From JBGOUJ01 sp041477005 (GTDB taxonomy: Bacteria > Acidobacteriota > Terriglobia > Bryobacterales > JACQDG01), in the NCBI GenBank assembly GCA_041477005.1, contig JBGOUJ010000092.1, forward strand, positions 1 to 16,980: 16,980 bases of DNA. The letters run 5' to 3'. The notes beneath the pieces are model-generated. The model was not told the origin of the DNA, did no database searches, and saw only the letters and a program-made list of their open reading frames with translations. How positions within the stretch are numbered: position 1 is the stretch's first letter; each line of letters begins with the position of its first letter. The position numbers and the translations under genes were made by a program. Shown here piece by piece: positions 1 to 6,522 of this stretch.

Positions 1-977
1 CCGCGTCGACCCGTTAGCCGCCAGTTTCGCGCGCAGGTGCGCATCGTCCCGGAGGCGTGTCAGGGCGGCAGCGAGGGCCTGCGGATTGCGCGGCTCGACC
101 AGCACGCCCTCGACGCCGTCGCGTACCACTTCCGGCACAGCAGCGGCACGCGCGGCGACGATGGGCTTCCCAGCCGCCATCGCCTCCAGGAACACGATGC
201 CGAATCCCTCCTGGACGCTGGGCAGGCAGAAGGCGTGGCAGCGATTGTACTCTTGGGCCAGTTGCGCGGCGGTGGCGTCGCCGAGCCAGGTCACGTGGGG
301 GCCCAGCCGATGCCATCGCCGCGTCTCGGGGCCGTTGCCGACGACGCGGACTTCGATGTCCGGTAATTGCGCTGCGGCTGCGATCAGGTCCTGCAGCCGC
401 TTGCGGGGGTAAAGGCGGCACACCGCAAGCACCGTAAACCGCGCAGGCGGCGAGGCGGGGTTCGCGGCGAACCGCGCTCTCCAGCCATCCAGGTCGATCA
501 GCTCGGGCACGATGGCCAGCCGCGAGTGGTCGAGCCCGTAGTACTCAACGATCTTCCCGGCTGAATATTCGCTTGTCGCCAGCACCAGGTCGGCGGCTCG
601 GACGTTCCGGATCTCGCACCTTGACTGCACCCACATAAGCCAGCGGGTCACGCCGCGCTCGTTGGTGAGTTCGTCGGCGATTACGCCCTTGATCGAGGCG
701 ACGAACGGCGCGCGCCGCGGCCGCTCGGCGTAGAGGTACCCATCCATGTCGAAGCCCACCACCACATCGGGCTGGAGCGCATCGATCTTTTCAACCACCC
801 GGTGGTTGAAAATCAACCGCCGCGTGGTGTAATTCCAACCACCAAAGTCGGGCGTAACGACCTCGACGGCGTGCCCCAGCGCGCGAACGCCCTCGGCCAG
901 ACCGTGAATGCCGGCGAAGGTCCCGCTGCCGCGAAACGGGTCGAGGGGCGTTGAGGTGACAAAGGCCAGACGCAATT
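1..977 (-). CDS. GT4-family glycosyltransferase (C-terminus beyond window)
   Basis: This gene encodes a retaining GT-B glycosyltransferase that would transfer a sugar from a nucleotide sugar, probably at the cytoplasmic face of the membrane for glycolipid or polysaccharide synthesis. About 325 residues are visible and no stop is reached. The N-terminus (RLAFVTSTPLDPFRGSGTF) has the glycine-rich loop seen in GT4 enzymes. The second domain starts near residue 180 (RFTVLAVCRLYPRKRLQDL). The E-x7-E donor-binding motif is present near residues 260-275 (EGFGIVFLEAMAAGKP), followed by a typical VPEVVRDGVEG stretch. I chose a TTG start at 975-977 because GAGGAG lies 6 bases upstream, inside the end of yhhQ, and the protein then begins with the expected first beta strand. 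The start lies 2 bases past the yhhQ stop, so the two are probably cotranscribed. The acceptor cannot be read from sequence. Confidence 0.85.
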
Positions 978-979
978 CT

Positions 980-1669
980 CTAGCTCCTCGGTTCCCCACC
1001 GGCGAACGGATTGAAGTTGGTATCCCGGTCGTAATAGTCCACCCCTTCGCGCCTCTTCAGCCAATTCACCGCGATGTAAGTCAAGGGCGTGGCCACGACC
1101 TCATAAGCCACCTTGAACAAGTACATGGAAACGATGACCCGGACCAGCGCCAATGGCGGCAGCACGCCGGAGAAGGTAATCGCGATCACCAGGAAGCTGT
1201 CCACGGCCTCGCCGACAATGGTCGACCCGATGGTGCGGGTCCACAGGCGCCGGCCGGAGGTGAAGATCTTCATCTTGGCCAGCACGTAAGAATTGGAAAA
1301 CTCGCCGGCCCAGAAGGCGATCAAGCTCGCGACCACGATGCGCGGCACGAAGCCGATCACAGTCGCAAAGGCCTGTTGGTGGGGCCAATCGGGCGAAGCC
1401 GGCAGGTGGACCGCCACCCAGCCGCACAGGGCCATCAGGCCGTTCGCAAAAAAGCCCAGCCAGATCACGCGGCGGGAGGCGGCGTAGCCGTAGACCTCAG
1501 TGAGAATGTCGCCGAAGATGTAGCTGACCGGGAAGAGCATCATGGCCGCGCTCATGTCCAGAGGCCCCACACGGCAGATCTTCTGGCCGAGAACATTCGA
1601 TATCAGCAGCACGGCCACGAACAAACCGCTGATGATGTCCAGGTAGCGAAAACCGGTTGGCCGCATCAT
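980..1669 (-). CDS. yhhQ: Queuosine precursor transporter, YhhQ/VUT family
   Basis: The 229-residue product is an integral membrane protein with about six hydrophobic segments and belongs to the YhhQ (DUF165/VUT) family. Family members import queuosine precursors such as preQ0/preQ1 for tRNA modification. Family hallmarks are visible: FGDILTEVYGY near residues 52-62, the segment EFSNSYVLAKMK, and RTIGSTIVGEAVDS in the second half. Length is normal for the family. Two Met codons occur in tandem (1667-1669 and 1664-1666) and neither has a clear Shine-Dalgarno sequence, so the exact start is uncertain. No other queuosine gene lies nearby, and I see no preQ1-type riboswitch in the 67-base upstream gap. 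That is compatible with salvage rather than synthesis, but the window cannot decide it. The glycosyltransferase gene follows with a 2-base gap. Confidence 0.88.
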   Translation of the reverse strand: MMRPTGFRYLDIISGLFVAVLLISNVLGQKICRVGPLDMSAAMMLFPVSYIFGDILTEVYGYAASRRVIWLGFFANGLMALCGWVAVHLPASPDWPHQQAFATVIGFVPRIVVASLIAFWAGEFSNSYVLAKMKIFTSGRRLWTRTIGSTIVGEAVDSFLVIAITFSGVLPPLALVRVIVSMYLFKVAYEVVATPLTYIAVNWLKRREGVDYYDRDTNFNPFAGGEPRS

Positions 1670-1736
1670 TCGATGAAGTGTATTACCCGAGCGCCGGAAA
1701 AGGTAGTACTATCGAGACGAAAGGAGACAACCGCCA

Positions 1737-2159
1737 GTGAAAAAACTACCTATCTTGTTGCTGCTTTTGGTCCTGCCAGCGCTTGCCGAGAAGAAGATCA
1801 TTTACCCGCCTGAGTTCCGCCCCAACGCGCCGTTCAGCCCGGGGGTGATGGTAAACGGAACGCTTTACGTGGCCGGACAGACCGGGGCCGACCTGAAAAC
1901 CAGCAAGATGCCCGAAGGCTTTCAAGACGAAGTGCGGGCCACGCTGGACCGGGTCGGGATCGTCCTCAAGGCGGCCGGGATGGACTACTCCGATGCCGTC
2001 AGCGTCACGGTCTACCTGACCGACATGGGCCTTTTCCAGCAGATGAATGAGGTCTATACGACCTATTTCAAGGCCAACCGGCCGGCGCGGGCCACGGTGC
2101 AGGTGGCGGCCCTTTCCGGGGGCGCCAAGATCGAGATTTCGGTCACCGCCAGCAAGTAA
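1737..2159 (+). CDS. RidA (YjgF/YER057c/UK114) family protein with signal peptide
   Basis: RidA proteins hydrolyse reactive enamine/imine intermediates; other family members have different or unknown activities. The 140-residue protein starts with a standard signal peptide: KK, a leucine-rich core and a likely cut after ALA (residue 17). The RidA fold follows, with FSPGVMVNGTLYVAGQTG near residues 33-50 and the C-terminal NRPARATVQVAALSGGAKIEISVTA. The residue matching the catalytic Arg105 of E. coli RidA is Arg118, and the partner glutamate is Glu133, the same 15-residue spacing, so the active site looks intact. The GTG start at 1737 has GGAG 10 bases upstream and puts the signal peptide in frame. 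Export is unusual, since characterised RidA proteins act in the cytosol. It is transcribed away from yhhQ and appears monocistronic, with a hairpin just after its stop. Confidence 0.88.
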   Translation: MKKLPILLLLLVLPALAEKKIIYPPEFRPNAPFSPGVMVNGTLYVAGQTGADLKTSKMPEGFQDEVRATLDRVGIVLKAAGMDYSDAVSVTVYLTDMGLFQQMNEVYTTYFKANRPARATVQVAALSGGAKIEISVTASK

Positions 2160-2162
2160 GAC

Positions 2163-2181
2163 CCGGTCGCGGGCCGACCGG
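2163..2181 (+). terminator. Hairpin after the RidA-family gene
   Basis: CCGGTCG (2163-2169) and CGACCGG (2175-2181) form a perfect 7-bp GC stem with a 5-base loop, starting 4 bases after the RidA stop. No T-run follows, so it is not a classic intrinsic terminator. It may act as a weak terminator or as an mRNA 3' end barrier before the sigma operon. Confidence 0.4.
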
Positions 2182-2235
2182 TGCGGCGCTCACCTTTGGG
2201 GTGGTGGTCCGTCTATTTGGTTGTAGGTAAGGCAA

Positions 2236-2853
2236 TTGGGAGCAACAACGCTGCCGGGAATTCTGAGCGTGACCAAAACGCCGGCACCAGCCCATCACGA
2301 TGTGGCTTTGATCCGGGCGGCGCAGGAGGGGGACCACGACGCCTTTGAGCAACTGGTCCGCCTTCACGATCAAAGTGTCCTCCGGCTGGCGTTGAACCTG
2401 CTGCGCTCGGAAGAAGACGCGCGCGACGCTTACCAGGAGGCGTTTTTGAAGGCCTACCGCAATCTCGGGACGTTCCGTTTCGAGTGCAGCTTTCACACCT
2501 GGCTCTACCGCATCGTCACGAACATTTGCCTGGACCACCTGCGCAAGCGCACCGTCCGCCGCGAAGACCCGGCCGTGGTGGAAACCGGCGACGGGACGCG
2601 CGACGTGTTCGACACGCTTGAAGACTCCCGCAGCGAGGCCGACCCGGAGCGCGACCTGCTGCGCCGGGAGCTGGGCCGGCGGATCGAAGACGCACTCGGC
2701 AAGCTGGGGCCGCGCGAGCGGCTGGTTTTTGAGCTGAAGCATTATCAGGGGCTGCGGCTGCGAGTGATCGGCGAGATGCTCGAAACCAGCGAAGAAACGG
2801 CAAAGAACTGCCTGTACCGGGCGACGCAAAAACTCAGAGCCGCCCTGGCATGA
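2236..2853 (+). CDS. ECF-type RNA polymerase sigma factor (sigma-70 family)
   Basis: This is an extracytoplasmic-function sigma factor of about 205 residues containing only regions 2 and 4. Region 2 spans residues 22-105: DVALIRAAQEGDHDAFEQLV, then the core-binding and -10 recognition part with DAYQEAFLKAYRNL and FHTWLYRIVTNICLDHLRKR. A charged linker (residues 106-145) leads to region 4 at 148-204, with LGPRERLVFELKHYQGL and the helix-turn-helix VIGEMLETSEETAKNCLYRATQKLR. The start is uncertain. TTG at 2236 gives the full length, but its AAGG is only 3 bases away. GTG at 2269 is in frame with GGGA 9 bases upstream, and it also keeps all of region 2. The anti-sigma gene follows 28 bases downstream, so this is probably a sigma/anti-sigma pair in which the sigma factor is held inactive until an envelope signal arrives. 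Confidence 0.93.
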   Translation: MGATTLPGILSVTKTPAPAHHDVALIRAAQEGDHDAFEQLVRLHDQSVLRLALNLLRSEEDARDAYQEAFLKAYRNLGTFRFECSFHTWLYRIVTNICLDHLRKRTVRREDPAVVETGDGTRDVFDTLEDSRSEADPERDLLRRELGRRIEDALGKLGPRERLVFELKHYQGLRLRVIGEMLETSEETAKNCLYRATQKLRAALA

Positions 2854-2881
2854 AGGGAAGCGAATTGCGAGGAGCACCACG

Positions 2882-3820
2882 ATGAGCTGTGAACGGATTC
2901 AGTCGCAAATCAGTTGGTACCTGTACAACGAGCTGGACGAGGAAGAGCGGAGCACTGTGGAGGATCACCTGGAATCCTGCCCGGTCTGCGCGGCAGAGAT
3001 GGAGCGGGAGCGGGCTTTTCTGAGCCGGCTCGACGCCCGGCGGACTCTGGAACCATCGACGGCCCTGCTCGCCGAATCCCGGCATGATTTGATGCGTTCC
3101 ATCTACCGCGCCGACCGGCTGCGGCGCGAGAGCGCGGCCCGCGCGGGCCATCCGCTGGCGGTCTTGCGCGACGCCTGGTTCTCCATGCGCGTGTGGTGGC
3201 AGCCGGCGGCGGCGAGCTGCCTGCTGGCGATCGGCTTCTTTGGCGGCTGGTCGCTCAAGGACGGCCGGGCGCCGGTGGTCCGATCCACGATCAATCCCAG
3301 CGATTCGCTGATTGCCAATATCTCTTCGGTGAACCTGGAGCCCCAGGCGGGCCAGGTGCAGATCTCGTTCGATGAAGTCCAGCGCCGGACTTTGCACGGC
3401 CGGCTGCAAGATCCCCAGATCCAGAAGTTCCTGATCTACACCGCCACGCACTACGCCAACCCCGGGGTCCGCCTCGACACGATCGACATCTTGAAAGACC
3501 GCGCCGCAGACCAGGAGATCCGTAACACTCTGCTCCAGGTGGTCGCCAATGATGACAACGCCGGCGTCCGGCTGAAGGCCCTGGAAGGCCTGAAGCCGTA
3601 TGGGCGCGATGCGCAGGTGCGCCAGGCCCTGACCGGCGTACTGACCAAGGACTCCAACCCGGGGATGCGGGTGCAGGCGATCGATCTGCTGATGGAGTCG
3701 CAGGACCGCAGCCTGGCGGGAGTCTTGCAGGGGGTGGCCCAGAAGGAAGAGAACAACTACGTCCGTATGCGCTGCCGCAACGCCTTGCAGGAGATGAACG
3801 CGTCGGTGGAGACGTTTTAG
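2882..3820 (+). CDS. Transmembrane zinc-finger anti-sigma factor with C-terminal HEAT repeats
   Basis: The 312-residue protein is the likely partner and inhibitor of the preceding sigma factor. The cytoplasmic N-terminus has the zinc-binding anti-sigma (ZAS) signature: Cys3, then His29-x3-Cys33-x2-Cys36 (HLESCPVC). A single membrane segment lies at about residues 106-124 (QPAAASCLLAIGFFGGW). After a 50-residue linker, residues 180-306 form at least four HEAT-like helical repeats, each marked by a recurring phrase: NPGVRLDTIDIL, NAGVRLKALEGL, NPGMRVQAIDLL, NNYVRMRCRNAL. With the zinc finger inside the cell, the repeats would lie in the periplasm and could be the sensor. The ATG at 2882 has GAGGAG 7 bases upstream. 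Typical ZAS anti-sigma factors are shorter, and the HEAT domain is the unusual addition. The role as inhibitor is inferred from domain and position. Confidence 0.88.
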   Translation: MSCERIQSQISWYLYNELDEEERSTVEDHLESCPVCAAEMERERAFLSRLDARRTLEPSTALLAESRHDLMRSIYRADRLRRESAARAGHPLAVLRDAWFSMRVWWQPAAASCLLAIGFFGGWSLKDGRAPVVRSTINPSDSLIANISSVNLEPQAGQVQISFDEVQRRTLHGRLQDPQIQKFLIYTATHYANPGVRLDTIDILKDRAADQEIRNTLLQVVANDDNAGVRLKALEGLKPYGRDAQVRQALTGVLTKDSNPGMRVQAIDLLMESQDRSLAGVLQGVAQKEENNYVRMRCRNALQEMNASVETF

Positions 3821-3852
3821 GAATTGAGGAATTGAGAAATTGAGGAATTGAG
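3821..3852. repeat. Tandem 8-bp repeat, four units of GAATTGAG
   Basis: Four 8-bp units (three exact GAATTGAG and one AAATTGAG at 3837-3844) fill the gap between the anti-sigma stop (3818-3820) and the ATG at 3855. The last GAGG within the repeat (3842-3845) sits 9 bases before that ATG, so the repeat supplies the only visible ribosome binding site for the next gene. This AT-rich tract contrasts sharply with the GC-rich surroundings. Confidence 0.85.
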
Positions 3853-3854
3853 AA

Positions 3855-5075
3855 ATGAAAATCTGGGGCTACAAGTCGAGGGCCGAACGCGGCGCCCAAT
3901 TTCTCAGTGGTGCTTCCTTGTTGGCCTTGTTGTGGGGGCTTCCGTTGGGCGCGCAAACCGAGGGCCCCATCACGCGGGAGGGAAGGTACTGGGTGCAGAC
4001 GGTGGAAGGCAGCATTCCAGCAGGCGCGCGCCTGCGGGTGGGCTCGATCGGCGGCATTACCGTACGAGGCGACTCCGGCAACGAGGTGCACTACACGGTC
4101 AGGAAGCGAGCCCGCGCGGGTTCGGAGGCGGAGGCGAGAAGCATGCTCCAGCGGGCGCAGGTTCGCGCCTCCCGGCAGGGCGCGGTGGTTTCGCTTTCAG
4201 CCGAGGATCCCCGCTGCCGCAACTGCAGCTTCTCGGCGGACTGGAACATCACCGCGCCCCGCTCGACCGAAGAAGCGATCCTGGAGACGCACGGCGGCAG
4301 GATCGAAGCGTATGACCTGGACGGGCGGGTCACCGGCGAGACAGCCGGCGGCTCGATCCAACTGGACCGCATCGGGAGATCCGTAAAGGTAACCACCGCC
4401 GGCGGTTCGATCACCCTGGGCACGATCGGCGGCCCAGTGCGGGGAGAAACCGCGGGCGGATCTATCAAGCTCGGCGTCGCGCACGGCGACACGGTGCTAA
4501 CGACCAGCGGCGGCAGCATCGACGCCGACCAGGTCGACGGCACGCTGCGCGCGCAGACGGCCGGGGGCAGCATCCGTGTCCATCGGGTGGGGGGCGACGT
4601 GACGGCCGAGACCGCCGGCGGTTCGATTACGCTGGGCCGGATCGGGGGCCGCGTGAACGCCGAGACGGCGGGCGGCTCGATCACGGTCGAGGCGGCGTCA
4701 GGGGGCGTTCGCGCCGAGAACGCCAGCGGCAGCATCCGGTTGCTGGATGTTTCCGGCTCGCTGCGAGCCGTGACCGCCGCCGGAAACATCATCGCCCAGT
4801 TGATGGCCAATGAGTCGATCGCCGAATCATTGCTTGAAACCTCGGCCGGCAATATCGTGGTTCTGATCCCCAATGGCGCCCGGCTGACCATCCGCGCCAA
4901 CGTGGAGGTGGCCAGCAGCGTGAACCGGATTCAATGTGATTTCCCCGATGTCAACGTTCGACTGGACCCGGGTCCGGGTCCTCGCACCCTGGTCGCCGAG
5001 GGGGCCATCAACGGGGGCGGCCCGGTGCTGCGCATCCGCAACACCACGGGCAGTATCCAGATCAAGCGGAGGTAG
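3855..5075 (+). CDS. Secreted DUF4097-like protein with 18-residue beta-solenoid repeats
   Basis: The 406-residue protein has a signal peptide (basic KSRAER, hydrophobic residues 16-31, likely cut after LGA at 33). After an N-terminal region (34-140, with Cys121-x2-Cys124) comes a tandem array of 18-residue repeats from about 142 to 340. The consensus is x-x-E-T-A-G-G-S-I-x-L-x-x-I-G-G-x-V, with roughly ten copies. The copies become less regular toward the end (ENASGSI, VTAAGNI, ETSAGNI). A non-repeat C-terminus (340-406) ends in RIRNTTGSIQIKRR. This pattern matches DUF4097/adhesin-like proteins that fold as a beta-helix, and it should lie in the periplasm or at the surface. No enzymatic motif is seen. 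The ATG is preceded by a repeat-derived GAGG. It lies in the sigma/anti-sigma operon and ends 5 bases before the PDZ gene. Its molecular function is unknown. Confidence 0.85.
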   Translation: MKIWGYKSRAERGAQFLSGASLLALLWGLPLGAQTEGPITREGRYWVQTVEGSIPAGARLRVGSIGGITVRGDSGNEVHYTVRKRARAGSEAEARSMLQRAQVRASRQGAVVSLSAEDPRCRNCSFSADWNITAPRSTEEAILETHGGRIEAYDLDGRVTGETAGGSIQLDRIGRSVKVTTAGGSITLGTIGGPVRGETAGGSIKLGVAHGDTVLTTSGGSIDADQVDGTLRAQTAGGSIRVHRVGGDVTAETAGGSITLGRIGGRVNAETAGGSITVEAASGGVRAENASGSIRLLDVSGSLRAVTAAGNIIAQLMANESIAESLLETSAGNIVVLIPNGARLTIRANVEVASSVNRIQCDFPDVNVRLDPGPGPRTLVAEGAINGGGPVLRIRNTTGSIQIKRR

Positions 5076-5080
5076 TTTCC

Positions 5081-5938
5081 ATGTTTCGCGTTTCCTTGCT
5101 TTTGTCACTGGTGGCTTTGACCGCCGGCTTCGGATCGGCACAGGTGGCCGTGGCCTCGCCGGCGCAGAACAAAACGATCGAGGAGTTCTTCAATAGTTCC
5201 AGCAGCTACCTCGGTGTGAACGTGCAGGAAATCGACAGCGCGCGGGCCAAGGAGCTGAAGCTCAAGGAGGAACACGGCGTAGAGGTCACGCGGGTGCAGC
5301 CCGACAGCCCGGCCGCGAAGGCCGGCTTGAAGGAGCATGACGCGGTGCTCGAGTACAACGGCCAGCGAGTGGAGGGCACCGAATCCTTCATCCGGATGGT
5401 GCGTGAGACGCCCGTGGGCCGGACCGCGGCCCTGGTGGTCAGCCGCGACGGCAACGCTCAGGCCCTCACCGCGACCATCGGTCGCCGTAAAGAGGCCCAC
5501 GCCTTCGCCTTCGCCTGGCCGACGCCACCCGTTCCTCCCATGCCTCCCATGCCTCCGGTGATCGAAATGCCCAGGGCCACCACGACCATGCGCACCACCC
5601 GCATCGGCATCGAGACGGAAGCACTCAGCGGGCAACTAGCTGAGTTCTTCGGGGTCAAAGAAGGCCTGCTCGTGCGCTCGGTGGACAAGGATTCCCCGGC
5701 GGAAAAGTCGGGCCTGAGGGCGGGAGACGTGATCGTCAAGGTTGATGGCTCAGCGGTGAGCCGCACGCGCGATCTGACTGACGAGCTGCGGTTCGGCCGG
5801 GACAAGAAAACGATCCCCTTGCAGGTGCTCCGCAACAAGAAGGAGATCACCCTCAACCTGGAGCTGCCCGACCGCGCCGCCGACTCTGACAGGAGCGGCC
5901 GCGCCGTGGGCTTCCGCTTCCAGGTCGAGCGGTTGTAG
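5081..5938 (+). CDS. Exported tandem-PDZ protein without a protease domain
   Basis: The 285-residue protein begins with a signal peptide (residues 1-20, ending GFGSA before Q21). PDZ domain 1 covers about 42-135, with YLGVNVQEI, then GVEVTRVQPDSPAAKAGLKEHDAVLEYNG. A proline-rich linker follows at 147-160 (PTPPVPPMPPMPPV), encoded by a short 9-bp direct repeat. PDZ domain 2 covers about 174-262, with GLLVRSVDKDSPAEKSGLRAGDVIVKVDG. The arrangement resembles the PDZ pair of DegP/HtrA proteases, but the trypsin-like domain is absent, so it would bind C-termini or exposed peptides without cutting them. The ATG at 5081 has GGAGG within the last codons of the preceding gene, giving tight coupling. 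It is the last gene of the sigma operon and is followed by a strong hairpin. A sensing or scaffold role in the periplasm is inference. Confidence 0.88.
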   Translation: MFRVSLLLSLVALTAGFGSAQVAVASPAQNKTIEEFFNSSSSYLGVNVQEIDSARAKELKLKEEHGVEVTRVQPDSPAAKAGLKEHDAVLEYNGQRVEGTESFIRMVRETPVGRTAALVVSRDGNAQALTATIGRRKEAHAFAFAWPTPPVPPMPPMPPVIEMPRATTTMRTTRIGIETEALSGQLAEFFGVKEGLLVRSVDKDSPAEKSGLRAGDVIVKVDGSAVSRTRDLTDELRFGRDKKTIPLQVLRNKKEITLNLELPDRAADSDRSGRAVGFRFQVERL

Positions 5939-5945
5939 GGCTCCT

Positions 5946-5982
5946 CGAGCCGCGGCCCGCGTGAAAACGGCGCCGCGGCTCG
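5946..5982. terminator. Bidirectional hairpin between convergent genes
   Basis: CGAGCCGCGGC (5946-5956) and GCCGCGGCTCG (5972-5982) form a perfect 11-bp stem. An inner CCG/CGG pair (5957-5959 with 5968-5970) leaves an A-rich loop. It sits 8 bases after the PDZ gene stop and 22 bases from the 3' end of the convergent small-protein gene. Neither side carries a good T-run. Its position and strength suggest it ends both transcripts. Confidence 0.55.
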
Positions 5983-6004
5983 CGAACCCCTCGGGACCTT
6001 ACGC

Positions 6005-6334
6005 CTATTGAATCTCGAGGGTCTCGACTTTGATGGTGCTCCCCTCCAGCATGCCGCTCACTTTGGCCATCACGTCGCCGCCCTTGGCTTCGACCTTCTG
6101 CATTTCTTTGCCGGCGGTGGCGTTTCCGCCCTCATCGAACTTGAGGAACTTGCCGTCCGCAAGGACCAGGCCAAAGGCGATGGTCGTTGCCGCGACGGAG
6201 CACTTCTTGTTGGGCTCCCCTTGTTTGCAGGCAGCGTCCACCAGCGCGCCCGACCATGTCTGGGCTTGACCTTGAGCCCAGCCGCTCGGGACCAGAAGAA
6301 CCATCGTGCAAAGCAGTAACGCGAGTCTCTTCAT
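6005..6334 (-). CDS. Small secreted protein of unknown function
   Basis: The product is 109 residues with a clear signal peptide (MKRLALLLCTMVLLVPSGWAQ, likely cut after WA). The mature part begins AQTWSGALVDAACKQGEPNKKCSVAATTIAFGLVLADGKFLKFDEGGNATAGKEMQ. It has two cysteines in a short Cys-x8-Cys arrangement and a mainly beta-strand, all-soluble composition ending STIKVETLEIQ. It resembles small secreted proteins that I recall as common in acidobacterial genomes, but I cannot assign a function. I chose the ATG at 6334 because GAGGAGG lies 5 bases upstream. The upstream in-frame GTG (6340) would sit against that Shine-Dalgarno sequence. It converges on the sigma operon and diverges from mscS. 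Confidence 0.75.
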   Translation of the reverse strand: MKRLALLLCTMVLLVPSGWAQGQAQTWSGALVDAACKQGEPNKKCSVAATTIAFGLVLADGKFLKFDEGGNATAGKEMQKVEAKGGDVMAKVSGMLEGSTIKVETLEIQ

Positions 6335-6522
6335 AACCACCTCCTCGGCAGAGTGCTCGCAACGGGAGCGCCACTGTACGGATCCTGACCTGACTGAACG
6401 TTCCAGGACTTGGGAGCGCGAGGAACATTACAGTCGGCGCGGCCGGGGCTGCTCTCCGGGCGCAACCACGAAGATTTTACTGTGTGATTCTTGCAGCCGC
6501 ATCCAAGGCGTTAAGATAATTC
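6335..6522. promoter_or_regulatory. Divergent intergenic region with candidate promoters
   Basis: This 188-base gap separates the small secreted protein gene (minus) from the channel gene (plus). For the plus gene, TTGCAG (6491-6496) and GATAAT (6515-6520) are 18 bases apart, which would start a transcript almost at the ATG at 6526. For the minus gene, GGAACGT reads from 6404 to 6398 and CGTACA from 6380, 17 bases apart. That is reminiscent of an ECF sigma promoter and would leave a leader of about 37 bases. Both are read by eye and are tentative. Confidence 0.35.

Noticed and set aside
1670..1736. preQ1 riboswitch upstream of yhhQ
   Set aside because: The 67-base gap lacks the C-rich loop and A-rich tail pairing of known preQ1 aptamers as far as I can see by eye.
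908..1813. 301-residue plus-strand ORF
   Set aside because: It overlaps yhhQ and the glycosyltransferase start on the other strand, and its composition is of shadow type (many His, Asp and Gly).
5081..5938. HtrA/DegP protease
   Set aside because: Only the two PDZ domains are present; no trypsin-like domain with GNSGG motif exists in this or neighbouring frames.
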